Shown: in pieces, positions 16,006-24,703 of the stretch | Layout of the letters: each line of letters starts with the position of its first letter | Numbering within the stretch: position 1 is the stretch's first letter | NCBI GenBank assembly: GCA_013388675.1 | Contig: JACAEW010000135.1 | Span: forward strand, 1 to 42,845 | Origin: Syntrophaceae bacterium | Lineage (GTDB): Bacteria; Desulfobacterota; SM23-61 | DNA: 42,845 nucleotides | Direction of reading: 5' to 3' | Translations under genes and position numbers: made by a program | Notes under the pieces: model-generated | The model's database searches: none | The model's input: the letters and a program-made list of their open reading frames with translations, nothing else | What the model was told of the DNA's origin: nothing

Positions 16006-16893
16006 ATGGCCGCGAAGATCATTAGCGGAACCGAAGTGGCAAAACAGATCCGGGAGGAACTGGCCAAAGAAGTAGCCGTCCTGAAAGAAAAACACAACGT
16101 GGTCCCCGGTCTGGTGACCATCCTGGTGGGGCAAAATCCGGCGTCCATCAGTTACGTGACCGGGAAGCAGAAGACGGCCAAGGAGCTGGGGTTCTATTCG
16201 ATCCAGGACAACCAACCGGAGGATATCACCGAAGCCAAGCTCTTGGAGCTGATCGATAAGTACAACAAAGACCCCAAAATCCATGGAATCCTGGTCCAGC
16301 TTCCCCTGCCCAAGCACATCAACGAAACCAAGGTCCTTTACGCCATCGACCCCAAGAAGGATGTGGACGCCTTTCACCCGGTGAACGTGGGCAAGCTGAT
16401 GATCGGGGAAGCCCATTACCTTCCCTGTACTCCGGCGGGAATCCAGCAGCTCCTGATCCGTTCCGGGGTAAAGACCGAAGGGGCGGAGGTGGTGGTCCTG
16501 GGCCGTTCGAATATCGTGGGCAAGCCCATTGCCAATATTCTCCTCCAGAAACAGAAGGGGGCCAACTCCACGGTGACGATTTGCCATACGGGTTCCCGGG
16601 ATATCGCTTTCCATACCCGGCGGGCGGACATCCTGATCGTAGCCGCCGGTAAAGCCAAAGCGGTGACCGCGGATATGGTAAAGGAAGGAGCGGTGGTCAT
16701 CGATGTGGGGGTCAACCGGATCGGCATGAGCAAAGAAGGAAAGGCGATTCTGTGCGGGGATGTGGATTTTGAGCCGGTGAAGGAGAAGGCCAGCATGATC
16801 ACCCCGGTGCCCGGCGGAGTGGGCCCCATGACCATCACCATGCTCATGATGAACACCGTAAAAGCGGCCAAGGTTGCGGCGGGGGTCAAATAA
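16006..16893 (+). CDS. folD: Bifunctional methylene-THF dehydrogenase/methenyl-THF cyclohydrolase
   Basis: Cytoplasmic FolD converts 10-formyl-THF to methenyl-THF and then to methylene-THF using NAD(P)H, the step after Fhs. The product is 295 residues, the usual length. The folate site Y-x3-K motif is present (SYVTGKQKTAKELG, near residues 49-62), as are HGILVQLPLP (near 99) and the Rossmann segment VVVLGRSNIVGKPIA (near 164). PVPGGVGPMTITML lies near 266. The ATG at 16006 follows AAGGAGG. Cofactor preference, NADH or NADPH, is not clear from these motifs. The gap to the hydrogenase is 374 nt, so it may form a transcript with fhs only. Confidence 0.96.
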   Translation: MAAKIISGTEVAKQIREELAKEVAVLKEKHNVVPGLVTILVGQNPASISYVTGKQKTAKELGFYSIQDNQPEDITEAKLLELIDKYNKDPKIHGILVQLPLPKHINETKVLYAIDPKKDVDAFHPVNVGKLMIGEAHYLPCTPAGIQQLLIRSGVKTEGAEVVVLGRSNIVGKPIANILLQKQKGANSTVTICHTGSRDIAFHTRRADILIVAAGKAKAVTADMVKEGAVVIDVGVNRIGMSKEGKAILCGDVDFEPVKEKASMITPVPGGVGPMTITMLMMNTVKAAKVAAGVK

Positions 16894-16982
16894 AAAAGGG
16901 GATATCCGGGTTTTTTCCCCCGCCCGGCTTCTTTGCCAGTCACAGAGTTTGATGATCCGTTCAAGCCACTTTATGTTCGTCC

Positions 16983-17122
16983 CGTAAAAAGTCAAAAAAG
17001 CCCCATCTCCATGGATTCCGAAAGGGTAGGGGTGAGGGTGAAGATTTGAAAAGTTCAATCCATCTCTATGATCCTCGCCCCCATACTCTCGCGCCAGGGG
17101 AGGGGAAATTCTGTTTTTTACG
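16983..17122. repeat. MITE-like element before the hydrogenase genes
   Basis: CGTAAAAA (16983-16990) and TTTTTACG (17115-17122) form terminal inverted repeats. Inside are further complementary C/G-rich tracts (GGGGTGAGGGTGAAG and CCTCGCCCCCA). The right end (CAGGGGAGGGGAAATT) is the reverse complement of the block at 2990-3002. The rest of the gap 16894-17267 shows no gene and no clear promoter. Confidence 0.6.
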
Positions 17123-17267
17123 CGACCTGCTGCTTTAAAGGTCGGGGAAATCGGTCTTTCCTTGCAAGGAGGGGTTTTCCAAGAAAGCCCAATTTCACGC
17201 TTTGATTGCCCACCGGTCAGAAGGTACCTTTTGGGGAGAAGTTGATTTTTAGAAAGGAGGGGGGACC

Positions 17268-18140
17268 TTGGACGGGAAAGTAAAAGAGATTCCAGTCGTT
17301 TGGCTGCAGTGTTCCACCTGCACGGGCTGCCTGATCTCCATCCTAAACACCGTAAGCCCGACCATCAAAAATGTGCTCATCGACCCGGTCGTTCCCGGAA
17401 AACATGTGAGCCTGCGCTTTAACGCCACGGTGATGGCCGGGGCCGGGGATTTGGCCATGGAGGCGGCCGAGGAGACCGCCCGAAAGGAAAAGGGGGGGTA
17501 CCTCCTCCTTGTGGACGGGGGGATCCCCACCGCCGCGAACGGCGTATATGGGTCGATCGGCGAGAGGGGGCACCAGCCGGTCTCCATGGTGGACCGGGTT
17601 ATCGAATTCGGGAAAGACGCCCTGGGAGTTATCGCTGTAGGCACCTGCGCCACCTTCGGGGGGATTCCCGCAGCCGCCCCGAATCCCACGGGCTGCGTTG
17701 GCGTGAAGGACCTTTTCGAAAGCCGGGGGGTGAAAACCCCGGTCATCAATGTGGCCGGGTGCCCGCCCCACCCCGATTGGTTTGTGGGGACCGTGGCCAG
17801 CGTGCTGCTATTCGGCCTGCCCAAGCCCGAGCAGCTCGACGACTTCGGGCGGCCCCTGGCCTTTTACGGGAAGCTCATCCACGAAAACTGCCAGCGGCGG
17901 GCCTATTTCGACGAAGGGAAATTTGCCAAGAAGCACGGCGATCCCGGGTGTCTCTATGAACTGGGATGCAAGGGGCCGGTTACCTATGCCGACTGTCCGA
18001 CCCGGCTCTGGAACACGGGGGTGAACTGGTGCGTGGGAAGCGGCGGGGGGTGCCACGGCTGCGTCCAGCCGGAATTTCCGGACCTCCTTTCCCCGCTGTA
18101 TGTCAAGACCATCGAGATCCAGCCTCCCTCGAAGGGATAG
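17268..18140 (+). CDS. [NiFe] hydrogenase small subunit, no Tat signal
   Basis: Electron-transfer subunit of a [NiFe] hydrogenase. The N-terminal half carries the proximal Fe-S cluster ligands (CSTCTGC at residues 15-21, GTCATFGG, AGCPPHPDW). The C-terminal half carries the medial and distal cluster ligands in group 1-type order: IHENC, GCLYELGCKGP, ADCP, NWCV, GCHGC. The proximal motif has an extra cysteine (C15). The translation starts at TTG 17268, right after AAAGGAGG, as MDGKVKEIPVVWLQC. There is no twin-arginine signal peptide, unlike periplasmic group 1 enzymes, so the complex is probably cytosolic. The large subunit gene follows 14 nt downstream. Electrons may go to the Hdr/MetVF proteins encoded downstream; that partner is inferred. 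Confidence 0.9.
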   Translation: MDGKVKEIPVVWLQCSTCTGCLISILNTVSPTIKNVLIDPVVPGKHVSLRFNATVMAGAGDLAMEAAEETARKEKGGYLLLVDGGIPTAANGVYGSIGERGHQPVSMVDRVIEFGKDALGVIAVGTCATFGGIPAAAPNPTGCVGVKDLFESRGVKTPVINVAGCPPHPDWFVGTVASVLLFGLPKPEQLDDFGRPLAFYGKLIHENCQRRAYFDEGKFAKKHGDPGCLYELGCKGPVTYADCPTRLWNTGVNWCVGSGGGCHGCVQPEFPDLLSPLYVKTIEIQPPSKG

Positions 18141-18154
18141 GAAGGAGAGACGCC

Positions 18155-19714
18155 ATGGGAAAGATCGTCATCGACCCCATCACCCGGATCGAAGGACACT
18201 TAAAGATCGAATGTACGGTGGAGAACGGAGTGATCAAGGAGGCCCGGAGCTCGGGCATGCTCTTCCGGGGTTTCGAGATCATTCTGAAGGACCGGGACCC
18301 CCGGGATGCCCAGATCATCACCCAGCGGATTTGCGGGGTATGCAACCTCTGCCATGCCATGGCCTCCACCCTAAACCTGGATCATGCCTTCGGCCTGGCG
18401 GACAAGATTCCCGACAACGGGCGGATCCTGCGCAACCTGGCGGCGGGACTCCACGTGGTCCAGGATCACATTCTTCACTTCTATCATCTGGCCGCCCTGG
18501 ATTACGTGGATGTAACCAAAGTGGCCAAATACGAGGGCAGCGACCCGGACCTGAAGTCCATCAAGGCCTTCATCGGACGGGGCAGCCTGGGTCCCTTCGT
18601 TCCCCGCTATGAAGGGGACTACCGGTTGCCTGATGACGTGGACCGGGCAGCCGTGGCCCACTATGCGAAGGCCCTGGAAATCCGCCGTAAGGGCCATGAA
18701 GCGGTGGCCCTTCTCACCGGCCGGATTCCCCATACCGCTTCCATTGTCCCCGGGGGCATGACCGAAGTCCCCACGGTGGACAAGATCGCCTCCATTCTCT
18801 GGCGGCTCAACGAGCTCAAAGACTTCGTCGATAACGTGTACCTTCCCGATGTCCTGGCCGTGGCCGGGGTGTACTCCGATTACTTTCAAATCGGGGCCGG
18901 CTGCAAGAATTATCTCTCTTACGGGGCCTATGACCTGGACGGAAAGAATCCGGATTATACCACCCGGAAGCGCTTTTTCCATCAAGGAACGATCTCTTCG
19001 GACTTGAAGCTCCAGCCGTTGCACCTTTCCAAGATCACCGAACAGGTCAAGCATTCCTGGTATGACGGGGGAACCTCCGGCCTTCATCCCACTTCGGGGA
19101 GGACCTCTCCCGACGGGGCAAAACCGGGGGCCTATTCCTGGCTCAAGGCGCCGCGGTATGACGGCAAGGTCTATGAAGTGGGGCCCCTGGCGCAAATGCT
19201 CACCACTTACGCCGGCGGCAATCCCCAGGCCAAATCTCTGGTTGACTCCACGCTGGCCCACTTCAAGGCCTCCCCCGCAGCTCTATTTTCGGTTTTGGGA
19301 CGGCATGCAGCCCGGGCCCTTTCGGCCAAATACCTGGCCGACTCCATGGGGGAGTGGCTGCTCCAGTTGAAGCCGGGCGAACCTACCTTCGTCCCCTACG
19401 AAATTCCCGACCAAGCCCAGGGTTTTGGAATCATCGACGCGGCGCGCGGCGCCCTGGGCCACTGGGTGGAGATCAAGGACAAAAAGATCGCCAATTATCA
19501 GTGCGTGGTTCCCACCACCTGGAACGCCTCGCCCCGGGATGACGGGGGCGCTCCGGGGGCCATCGAGCAAGCGCTGACCGGCACGCGGGTGAAGGATGAA
19601 TCCAATCCCTTCGAAATCGTCCGGATTGTGCGGTCTTTTGATCCCTGTCTAGCCTGTGCCGTCCATCTCGTCACCCCCCGGGGGAGCGAGAGAGGCCGGA
19701 TCCGCATCTTTTAG
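18155..19714 (+). CDS. [NiFe] hydrogenase large (catalytic) subunit
   Basis: Holds the Ni-Fe(CN)2CO site that splits or makes H2. The 519-residue product starts at ATG 18155 behind GGAAGGAGAG. The N-terminus is classic (IVIDPITRIEGHLKIE). The L1 motif RICGVCNLCHAMAS lies near residues 60-73 and the L2 motif DPCLACAVH near residues 496-504, together giving four nickel-ligating cysteines. The last 15 residues (LVTPRGSERGRIRIF) follow the L2 histidine and should be removed by a maturation endopeptidase; no such gene, nor other hyp genes, is in the window. It is co-transcribed with the small subunit and, 21 nt later, metV1, linking H2 to methylene-THF reduction by context. Confidence 0.94.
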   Translation: MGKIVIDPITRIEGHLKIECTVENGVIKEARSSGMLFRGFEIILKDRDPRDAQIITQRICGVCNLCHAMASTLNLDHAFGLADKIPDNGRILRNLAAGLHVVQDHILHFYHLAALDYVDVTKVAKYEGSDPDLKSIKAFIGRGSLGPFVPRYEGDYRLPDDVDRAAVAHYAKALEIRRKGHEAVALLTGRIPHTASIVPGGMTEVPTVDKIASILWRLNELKDFVDNVYLPDVLAVAGVYSDYFQIGAGCKNYLSYGAYDLDGKNPDYTTRKRFFHQGTISSDLKLQPLHLSKITEQVKHSWYDGGTSGLHPTSGRTSPDGAKPGAYSWLKAPRYDGKVYEVGPLAQMLTTYAGGNPQAKSLVDSTLAHFKASPAALFSVLGRHAARALSAKYLADSMGEWLLQLKPGEPTFVPYEIPDQAQGFGIIDAARGALGHWVEIKDKKIANYQCVVPTTWNASPRDDGGAPGAIEQALTGTRVKDESNPFEIVRIVRSFDPCLACAVHLVTPRGSERGRIRIF

Positions 19715-19735
19715 GGCCGAAAAGGAGGAAAGACC

Positions 19736-20410
19736 ATGTTACTTTCGCAGCAGAAATCCCTGGAAGAAATCCTTCGCTCCCTGGAGGGGGAAACCAAGGT
19801 CTTCCTTCTCGGGTGCGGCGGGTGCGCCGAGTCGAGCGGTACCGGAGGGAAGGCGCAGGTCCTGGAGATGAAGGGAAAGCTGGAGGAGGCGGGCAAGAAG
19901 ATTACCGGGCACACGGTGGTGGATTTTCTTTGCCAAAAGGCCCTGGTCCAATCCCGCCTGCGGGGCAAGGTCAAAGAAGTGAAGGAAGCGGAATCCCTGC
20001 TGGTCATGACCTGCGGCGTGGGGGTCCAGGCGGTGGCCGCGGTAACCGAAAAACCCGTCCATCCGGCCTGCAACACGATCCCCCTGGGAGGGAGCCGGGG
20101 GGAGTGGAAGGGGACGGAGCGGTGCAGGGAATGCGGGGATTGCGTCCTGGATTCAACCGGCGGCATCTGCCCGCTCACGGCCTGCTCCAAGTTCCTCCTG
20201 AACGGGGCCTGCGGCGGAACCACGAAGGAGGGAAAATGCGAAGTGGACCAGGAAATGGAGTGCGGCTGGAAGCTGATCTATGAACGGCTGGAGAGGCTGG
20301 GAAGGCTCGACCAGCTCCGCCAGGTCCACGAGCCCAAAGACCACAGCAAGATGATTCCCCCGAAGGGCCTGAGGCTGTCCGACCGCTGGGCCCTGGAGCA
20401 GGGAAGGTAG
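19736..20410 (+). CDS. metV: MetV-type methylene-THF reductase subunit, copy 1
   Basis: Fe-S/zinc-binding partner of MetF in anaerobes using the Wood-Ljungdahl pathway. The 224-residue product has the C-terminal cysteine-rich block of the family: CRECGDCVLDSTGGICPLTA, then CSKFLLNGACGG, GKCEVD and ECGWKLIYERL. At the N-terminal cysteine site the three MetV copies in this window align without gaps; this one has C27 and C30 but Ser at position 34. ATG 19736 has AAAGGAGG in front. It lies between the hydrogenase and metF1 with short gaps, in one operon. The lost cysteine may mean an altered or missing cluster, so this copy may differ in electron partner. Confidence 0.9.
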   Translation: MLLSQQKSLEEILRSLEGETKVFLLGCGGCAESSGTGGKAQVLEMKGKLEEAGKKITGHTVVDFLCQKALVQSRLRGKVKEVKEAESLLVMTCGVGVQAVAAVTEKPVHPACNTIPLGGSRGEWKGTERCRECGDCVLDSTGGICPLTACSKFLLNGACGGTTKEGKCEVDQEMECGWKLIYERLERLGRLDQLRQVHEPKDHSKMIPPKGLRLSDRWALEQGR

Positions 20411-20425
20411 AGGAGGAGGGCGAGC

Positions 20426-21292
20426 ATGGGATTCCAAGAAAGCTTGGCAGCGGGAAAATTCGTGGTCACTTCCGAAATCGGGCCTCCCAAGGGCACCCAT
20501 ATCCAAGAGATGATGGCCGACGCCGAAATGCTCCGGGGGAGGGTGGATGCCATCAACGTCACCGACCTGCAGAGCTCGGTCATGCGCCTGGGTTCTCTCG
20601 CGGTCTGCCATCTCCTGCAGGAAAAGGGGCTGGAGCCCATCCTCCAGGTGACCTGCCGGGACCGCAACCGGCTGGCCCTGCAAGCCGACCTTCTCAGCGC
20701 CTCCATCCTGGGAATCAGAAACGTCCTGGCGCTGACCGGGGACTACGCTTCACTGGGAGACCATCCCCAAGCCAAGCCGGTTTTCGACCTGGATTCGGTG
20801 AGCCTGCTGGGGGTCATCAAAAAGCTGGAGAATGGAACGGACATGGTGGGCAACTCCCTTCTGGGGGCGCCCAGGTTCTTCCCCGGCGCCGTGGTCAACC
20901 CGGGTGGCAATCCGGTGGAGGCCCAGGTCTTGAAGATGGAGAAAAAGATCAAGGCGGGGGCGAACTTCTTCCAAACCCAGGCGGTGTATGACGTGGGGGC
21001 CTTCGAGAAATTCATGAAAAGGGTGACCCCTTTCAAGGTGCCGGTGCTGGCCGGCATCATCCTGCTCAAATCCGCCGGTATGGCCCGGTTCATGAACAAA
21101 AACGTGGCCGGGGTATTCGTCCCTGAACCGTTCATCCAGAGAATGGCCAAGGCCGAGGACCGGGTGAAGACCAGCATCGAGATCGGCGCCGAGCTCATCC
21201 GCGACCTGAAGGGAATGTGTCAGGGGGTGCACATCATGCCCATCGGATGGGAGAGTAAAGTCCCGGCCCTTCTGGACGCGGCCAAGTTGTAA
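20426..21292 (+). CDS. metF: Methylenetetrahydrofolate reductase, copy 1
   Basis: Flavin-dependent TIM-barrel enzyme reducing methylene-THF to methyl-THF. The 288-residue product has the N-terminal acidic motif SEIGPPKG (catalytic Glu near residue 17), CRDRNRLALQADLL (near 75) and LALTGDYASLGDHPQAKPVF (near 100), typical of the MetV-associated anaerobic clade. ATG 20426 follows GGAGGAGGGCGAGC, 15 nt after metV1. No N-terminal extension or NAD(P)H-specific feature is visible, so reduction probably relies on MetV and a further electron carrier. It is closely similar to copy 2 over its whole length. Confidence 0.93.
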   Translation: MGFQESLAAGKFVVTSEIGPPKGTHIQEMMADAEMLRGRVDAINVTDLQSSVMRLGSLAVCHLLQEKGLEPILQVTCRDRNRLALQADLLSASILGIRNVLALTGDYASLGDHPQAKPVFDLDSVSLLGVIKKLENGTDMVGNSLLGAPRFFPGAVVNPGGNPVEAQVLKMEKKIKAGANFFQTQAVYDVGAFEKFMKRVTPFKVPVLAGIILLKSAGMARFMNKNVAGVFVPEPFIQRMAKAEDRVKTSIEIGAELIRDLKGMCQGVHIMPIGWESKVPALLDAAKL

Positions 21293-21414
21293 CCGACCCG
21301 GGAAGCTGGAAGGGTTTGCCAAGCAGCCCCGCAGGAGGGTAAAATTTTCTTTGACGGGGCGGTTCTGGATGCCTCCCCCCACTTCCAGTTCAAGCATGGA
21401 GTCCTGAAAACGCC

Positions 21415-23394
21415 GTGTGGGAGAAGATCCAATTCTGGGTAAACAGGCCTTTTCGGACCCTGCGGTCCAAGCTGGTTTTCAGCTTCCTGCTGGTTGTCCT
21501 GGTGGGAGGCACCGCCTCCATCGTCATCGGCACTCGTATGGTGGGGAATACGATCATTGCCGAGGCGCACAAGAAAGTCCAGCACGACCTCTCCTCCGCA
21601 TGGATGATCTATCAGGAGAAACTAACCCGCATCCAGGATGTGCTCAGCCTCACCGCCAAACGGGACCTCATCATCCGAGCGGTTATGGGAAACCAGGTGG
21701 AGCTCCTGAAACGGGACCTGGAACGGGTTCGCATCGATTACGGCCTGGATGTATTGACCGTGGTGGACCGGAAGGGCATCGTTCTCACTCGAACCCGCTC
21801 TCCTTACTGCTCGCAGGATTACAAGGGAAACGACGAACTGGTGAGGAGGGCGCTCCGGAAGGAGATTGTGGCCTCCACGGAGATCATTCCCCACGATGAC
21901 CTGGTCCAGGAAGGAACGGACCTAGCCCGGCAGGCCTATATGGAGTTTATCCCGACTCCCAGGGCCAAGGGACGTATGGAGGACCGGGAGACCGCCGGGA
22001 TGATGTTGAAAGCGGCGGTTCCCATCCTGGATATGAACAACGAGGTCTGGGGAGTGCTTTACGGAGGAAGTTTGCTCAACCGCAACTACGAGATCGTGGA
22101 CCGAATCAAGGATGCGGTCTTTCGGGGGGAGCGGTACAAGGGAAAAGACACGGGCACTGCCACCATTATGCAATGGGACCTGCGGGTTTCCACGAACGTG
22201 AGGGACAAGAGCGGGCTGAGGGCCATCGGAACAAGGGTTTCCCAAGAGGTGTATGATCAGGTCCTGGAGAATGGCCGGTCGTTCATCGACCGGGCTTTCG
22301 TGGTGAGCGAATGGTACATCGCCGCTTACGAGCCCATCCGGAATATCAAGGGAGAGGTCATCGGCATCCTTTACGTGGGCACGCTGGAGGCCCCGTACAC
22401 GGACCTGCGGAAAAACGTGGTTTACAGTTTTCTGGCGGTCGCTTTCTTCGGGCTGGTGCTGGTCCTCTTCCTGGCTTATTTTCTCACCCGTTCCGTCACC
22501 CGGCCGATCGACAACCTGATGAAGGCCACCGAAGGGATTGCCGGGGGGGATTTCTCCCACGAGGTCCCGGTAGAGTCCCGGGACGAAGTGGGCCGCCTGG
22601 CCGCCTCTTTCAACCGCATGATCCGGACCCTGCGGGCCACCATGGAGGAACTCTACGTGGTGAATACCAGGCTCCAGGACCTAAACCGCCACTACCTGGA
22701 GATGGTGAGTTTCATCACCCATGAGCTCAACCAGCCTATGGGAGTCCTGAAGGGCTATTTAATCATGCTCCACGACGAGTCCCTGGGCCCCCTGACTACC
22801 TCCAAACAAAGGCAGGCCGTGGGTACCATGCTGCGGAACGTGAACCTGCTGATCAACATGATCCAGAAGTACCTCCAGCTCGGCCGCATCGAGTCGGGAC
22901 GGATGGAGGTGAACAAGGCCCGGATTCCCATCTTTGCCGAGGCCCTGGCCCCGGTCCTGGAGGATGAAAAACAGCAACTCGACGCCCGCCGGATGCAGGT
23001 GGTCCTGGAGAACGAGGAAGCCTTCCGCAAAGTGGAGGAGGAGGCCGACCCGGTTCTCCTGCGCATCGTCTTCAGCAACCTGGTTGGCAATGCGATCAAA
23101 TACGGGAAGGAGGGAGGAAAAATCTGGGTGGGATTCCGGGAGGAACCCAACGAGCTTTGGTTCTACGTAAAGAATGAAGGGCGGGGGATCCCGCCCGACA
23201 AATTGAACGTGGTTTTCGACAAATTCGCCCGCCTTACCGGGGAGCTGGAACGACGGCGGAGAGGGACCGGTTTGGGGCTGTTCAATGCCAAGCAGATCGT
23301 GGAAAAGCATGGGGGGAGGATCTGGGCCGAGTCCGAAGAGGGAAGCTGGGCCAATTTCCTTTTCACCCTTCCCAAGGGAGTCAAGGGGAGTTGA
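21415..23394 (+). CDS. Membrane sensor histidine kinase with periplasmic Cache domain
   Basis: A 659-residue sensor. The first membrane helix is at residues ~20-38 (VFSFLLVVLVGGTASIVIG). A large extracytoplasmic ligand-binding region of Cache type follows (40-335, with VDRKGIVLTRTRS and VPILDMNNEVWGVLYGG), then the second helix (335-358) and HAMP (TRPIDNLMKATEGIAGGDF). The HisKA H-box SFITHELNQP has His436. The catalytic ATPase has N-box NLVGNAIKYG (near 555) and G-box GTGLGLFNAKQIV (near 617). The start GTG 21415 has only a weak, distant ribosome site. The receiver gene begins 48 nt later. It probably senses a small molecule outside the cytoplasm, and its position suggests control of the methyl branch. 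Confidence 0.92.
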   Translation: MWEKIQFWVNRPFRTLRSKLVFSFLLVVLVGGTASIVIGTRMVGNTIIAEAHKKVQHDLSSAWMIYQEKLTRIQDVLSLTAKRDLIIRAVMGNQVELLKRDLERVRIDYGLDVLTVVDRKGIVLTRTRSPYCSQDYKGNDELVRRALRKEIVASTEIIPHDDLVQEGTDLARQAYMEFIPTPRAKGRMEDRETAGMMLKAAVPILDMNNEVWGVLYGGSLLNRNYEIVDRIKDAVFRGERYKGKDTGTATIMQWDLRVSTNVRDKSGLRAIGTRVSQEVYDQVLENGRSFIDRAFVVSEWYIAAYEPIRNIKGEVIGILYVGTLEAPYTDLRKNVVYSFLAVAFFGLVLVLFLAYFLTRSVTRPIDNLMKATEGIAGGDFSHEVPVESRDEVGRLAASFNRMIRTLRATMEELYVVNTRLQDLNRHYLEMVSFITHELNQPMGVLKGYLIMLHDESLGPLTTSKQRQAVGTMLRNVNLLINMIQKYLQLGRIESGRMEVNKARIPIFAEALAPVLEDEKQQLDARRMQVVLENEEAFRKVEEEADPVLLRIVFSNLVGNAIKYGKEGGKIWVGFREEPNELWFYVKNEGRGIPPDKLNVVFDKFARLTGELERRRRGTGLGLFNAKQIVEKHGGRIWAESEEGSWANFLFTLPKGVKGS

Positions 23395-23442
23395 TTGCCA
23401 AGGGTTGCCAGCCGCAGCAGGACCATCGACGGAGGAGGGGAG

Positions 23443-23826
23443 ATGGAAGGGCGAAGAAAGGTTTTAGTCATCGATGATGAACCGGACCTGGTGGAGATGA
23501 TTCGGATGGCCTTGGAAAGGATGTTCGAGGTAATTACCGCCTTCAACGGAAAGGAAGGGATCGAAAGGGCCCGGGCGGACCGGCCCGATGCCATCGTCCT
23601 GGACGTGATGATGCCCGAGAAAGACGGCTTTACGGCCTGCAAGGAGTTGAAGGAAGACCCGGCGACGGCCTCCATTCCGGTCCTCATCCTCACGGGGGTG
23701 GCGGAGCATTTTGGGCGCAGCAAGTATCACCGCATGGGAGGCATGGAGATCGAAGCGGAAGACTTCATCCCCAAGCCCGTGGACCCCAACGAGTTACTCC
23801 GCCGGGTGTCCGCCCTCATCAAATGA
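23443..23826 (+). CDS. Single-domain response regulator 1
   Basis: A 127-residue CheY-like receiver with no output domain. It has the acidic pocket VIDDEPD, phospho-acceptor Asp in IVLDVMMP (near residue 53), the signalling Thr in ILTG and the Lys in PKPVD. The start ATG 23443 follows GGAGGAGGGGAG. It sits right after the Cache histidine kinase, which is its likely phosphodonor. Lacking a DNA-binding domain, it must act by protein contact or as part of a phosphorelay. It shares much of its sequence with receiver 2 at 25644 (EPDxVEMI, MMPxKDGF, CKELKEDPA), indicating duplication. Confidence 0.93.
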   Translation: MEGRRKVLVIDDEPDLVEMIRMALERMFEVITAFNGKEGIERARADRPDAIVLDVMMPEKDGFTACKELKEDPATASIPVLILTGVAEHFGRSKYHRMGGMEIEAEDFIPKPVDPNELLRRVSALIK

Positions 23827-23948
23827 GAGCGGGGCCGGAGGAGGGTGCGGGGTCCGTTTGCCCATCCTTCGATCTTGGGTTATCCGGCCCCGGAGGAGGA
23901 ACGCGGGAATCCATGAAATTTCAAGACGTAGTTCTCGGAGAGGAAGAG

Positions 23949-24611
23949 ATGATCGAATTAGAACCCTTCAAAAGCGAGGAGATCGTCCGGAATTTGGACG
24001 CTCAGGAAGAAGTCTTCTTCATCGGCTGCACCGGGTGGAAGGAAATATGCAATCCCGGGGGGGAGGCCCAGATGCAGCCGCTAAAGAAGGATCTGTCCCT
24101 GCGGGGAGTCTCTTTTAGCGGAACTCTGATAGTGGACGCCCTCTGCAACAAAGGGATGGATGAGCTAAGCCTTTTCACCCGGACCCGGCAAGCCTGCCGG
24201 GCTCGTACCTTGCTCGTGCTATCCTGCGAAGTGGGGGTGCGGGCGCTGGGGGCCATCGCCGGGCAGCGGGTCGTGCCGGCTCTTCGGACCTTGGCGGCGG
24301 AAGGGTTCCAAGGAGTCCTGGGAGACCGGGAGGTATGCCGTTTGTGCAGCGAGTGCCTATTGGATGTAAGCGGAGGCCTCTGTCCCCTCTATTTTTGCCC
24401 CAAAGAGATGCTCACCGGTCCCTGCCAGGGAGCCCAACACGGGCAGTGTGAAGTGGACCCGAAGACCCCTTGCGGGTGGGAGTTGATCTACGAACGGTTG
24501 AAGGCCCAGGGGAGGCTGGAGATGCTCAAAACTTCCGCCGAACCGCGGGATCATAGCAAGATTCTACCGTTGCTGCGGCTTCGCTCGACCCTGGCAGCGG
24601 GAAGAAAGTAA
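23949..24611 (+). CDS. metV: MetV-type methylene-THF reductase subunit, copy 2
   Basis: Second MetV, 220 residues. ATG 23949 has AGAGGAAGAG immediately before it and gives an N-terminus that aligns in register with copies 1 and 3 (MIELEPFKSEEIVRNL); an upstream ATG at 23913 is possible. At the N-terminal cysteine site it has C27 and C34 but Trp at position 30. The C-terminal block is intact but diverged (CRLCSECLLDVSGGLCPLYF, CPKEMLTGPCQG, GQCEVD, PCGWELIYERL). It sits between receiver 1 and metF2. The tryptophan substitution suggests an altered N-terminal cluster and hence specialisation. Confidence 0.87.
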   Translation: MIELEPFKSEEIVRNLDAQEEVFFIGCTGWKEICNPGGEAQMQPLKKDLSLRGVSFSGTLIVDALCNKGMDELSLFTRTRQACRARTLLVLSCEVGVRALGAIAGQRVVPALRTLAAEGFQGVLGDREVCRLCSECLLDVSGGLCPLYFCPKEMLTGPCQGAQHGQCEVDPKTPCGWELIYERLKAQGRLEMLKTSAEPRDHSKILPLLRLRSTLAAGRK

Positions 24612-24688
24612 TGCGGAATTCGGAAGGGGGATTATGGAATTCCAGGGAATTTTTTGTATTCCGCGTTCCACCCTCCGCGTTCCGAATT
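24612..24688. repeat. Inverted repeat between metV2 and metF2
   Basis: AATTCGGAA (24617-24625) and TTCCGAATT (24680-24688) are perfect complements, flanking A/T- and CCGCGTTCC-containing sequence. It looks like a small dispersed palindromic element; no ORF lies in it. Confidence 0.6.
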
Positions 24689-24703
24689 TGATGGGGGGTG
24701 GCG

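Noticed and set aside
14047-17058. 1003-codon open frame on the minus strand opposite fhs and folD
   Set aside because: It runs antisense to two secure genes and the intergenic repeat, and its His/Gly/Asp-rich translation is the usual mirror of GC-rich coding DNA. Similar long mirrors lie opposite cooS (38389-40554) and acsB (40754-42844).
16894-17267. Promoter or terminator in the folD-hydrogenase gap
   Set aside because: Palindromic repeat sequence dominates; no -35/-10 pair with acceptable spacing or stem plus T-run was convincing.
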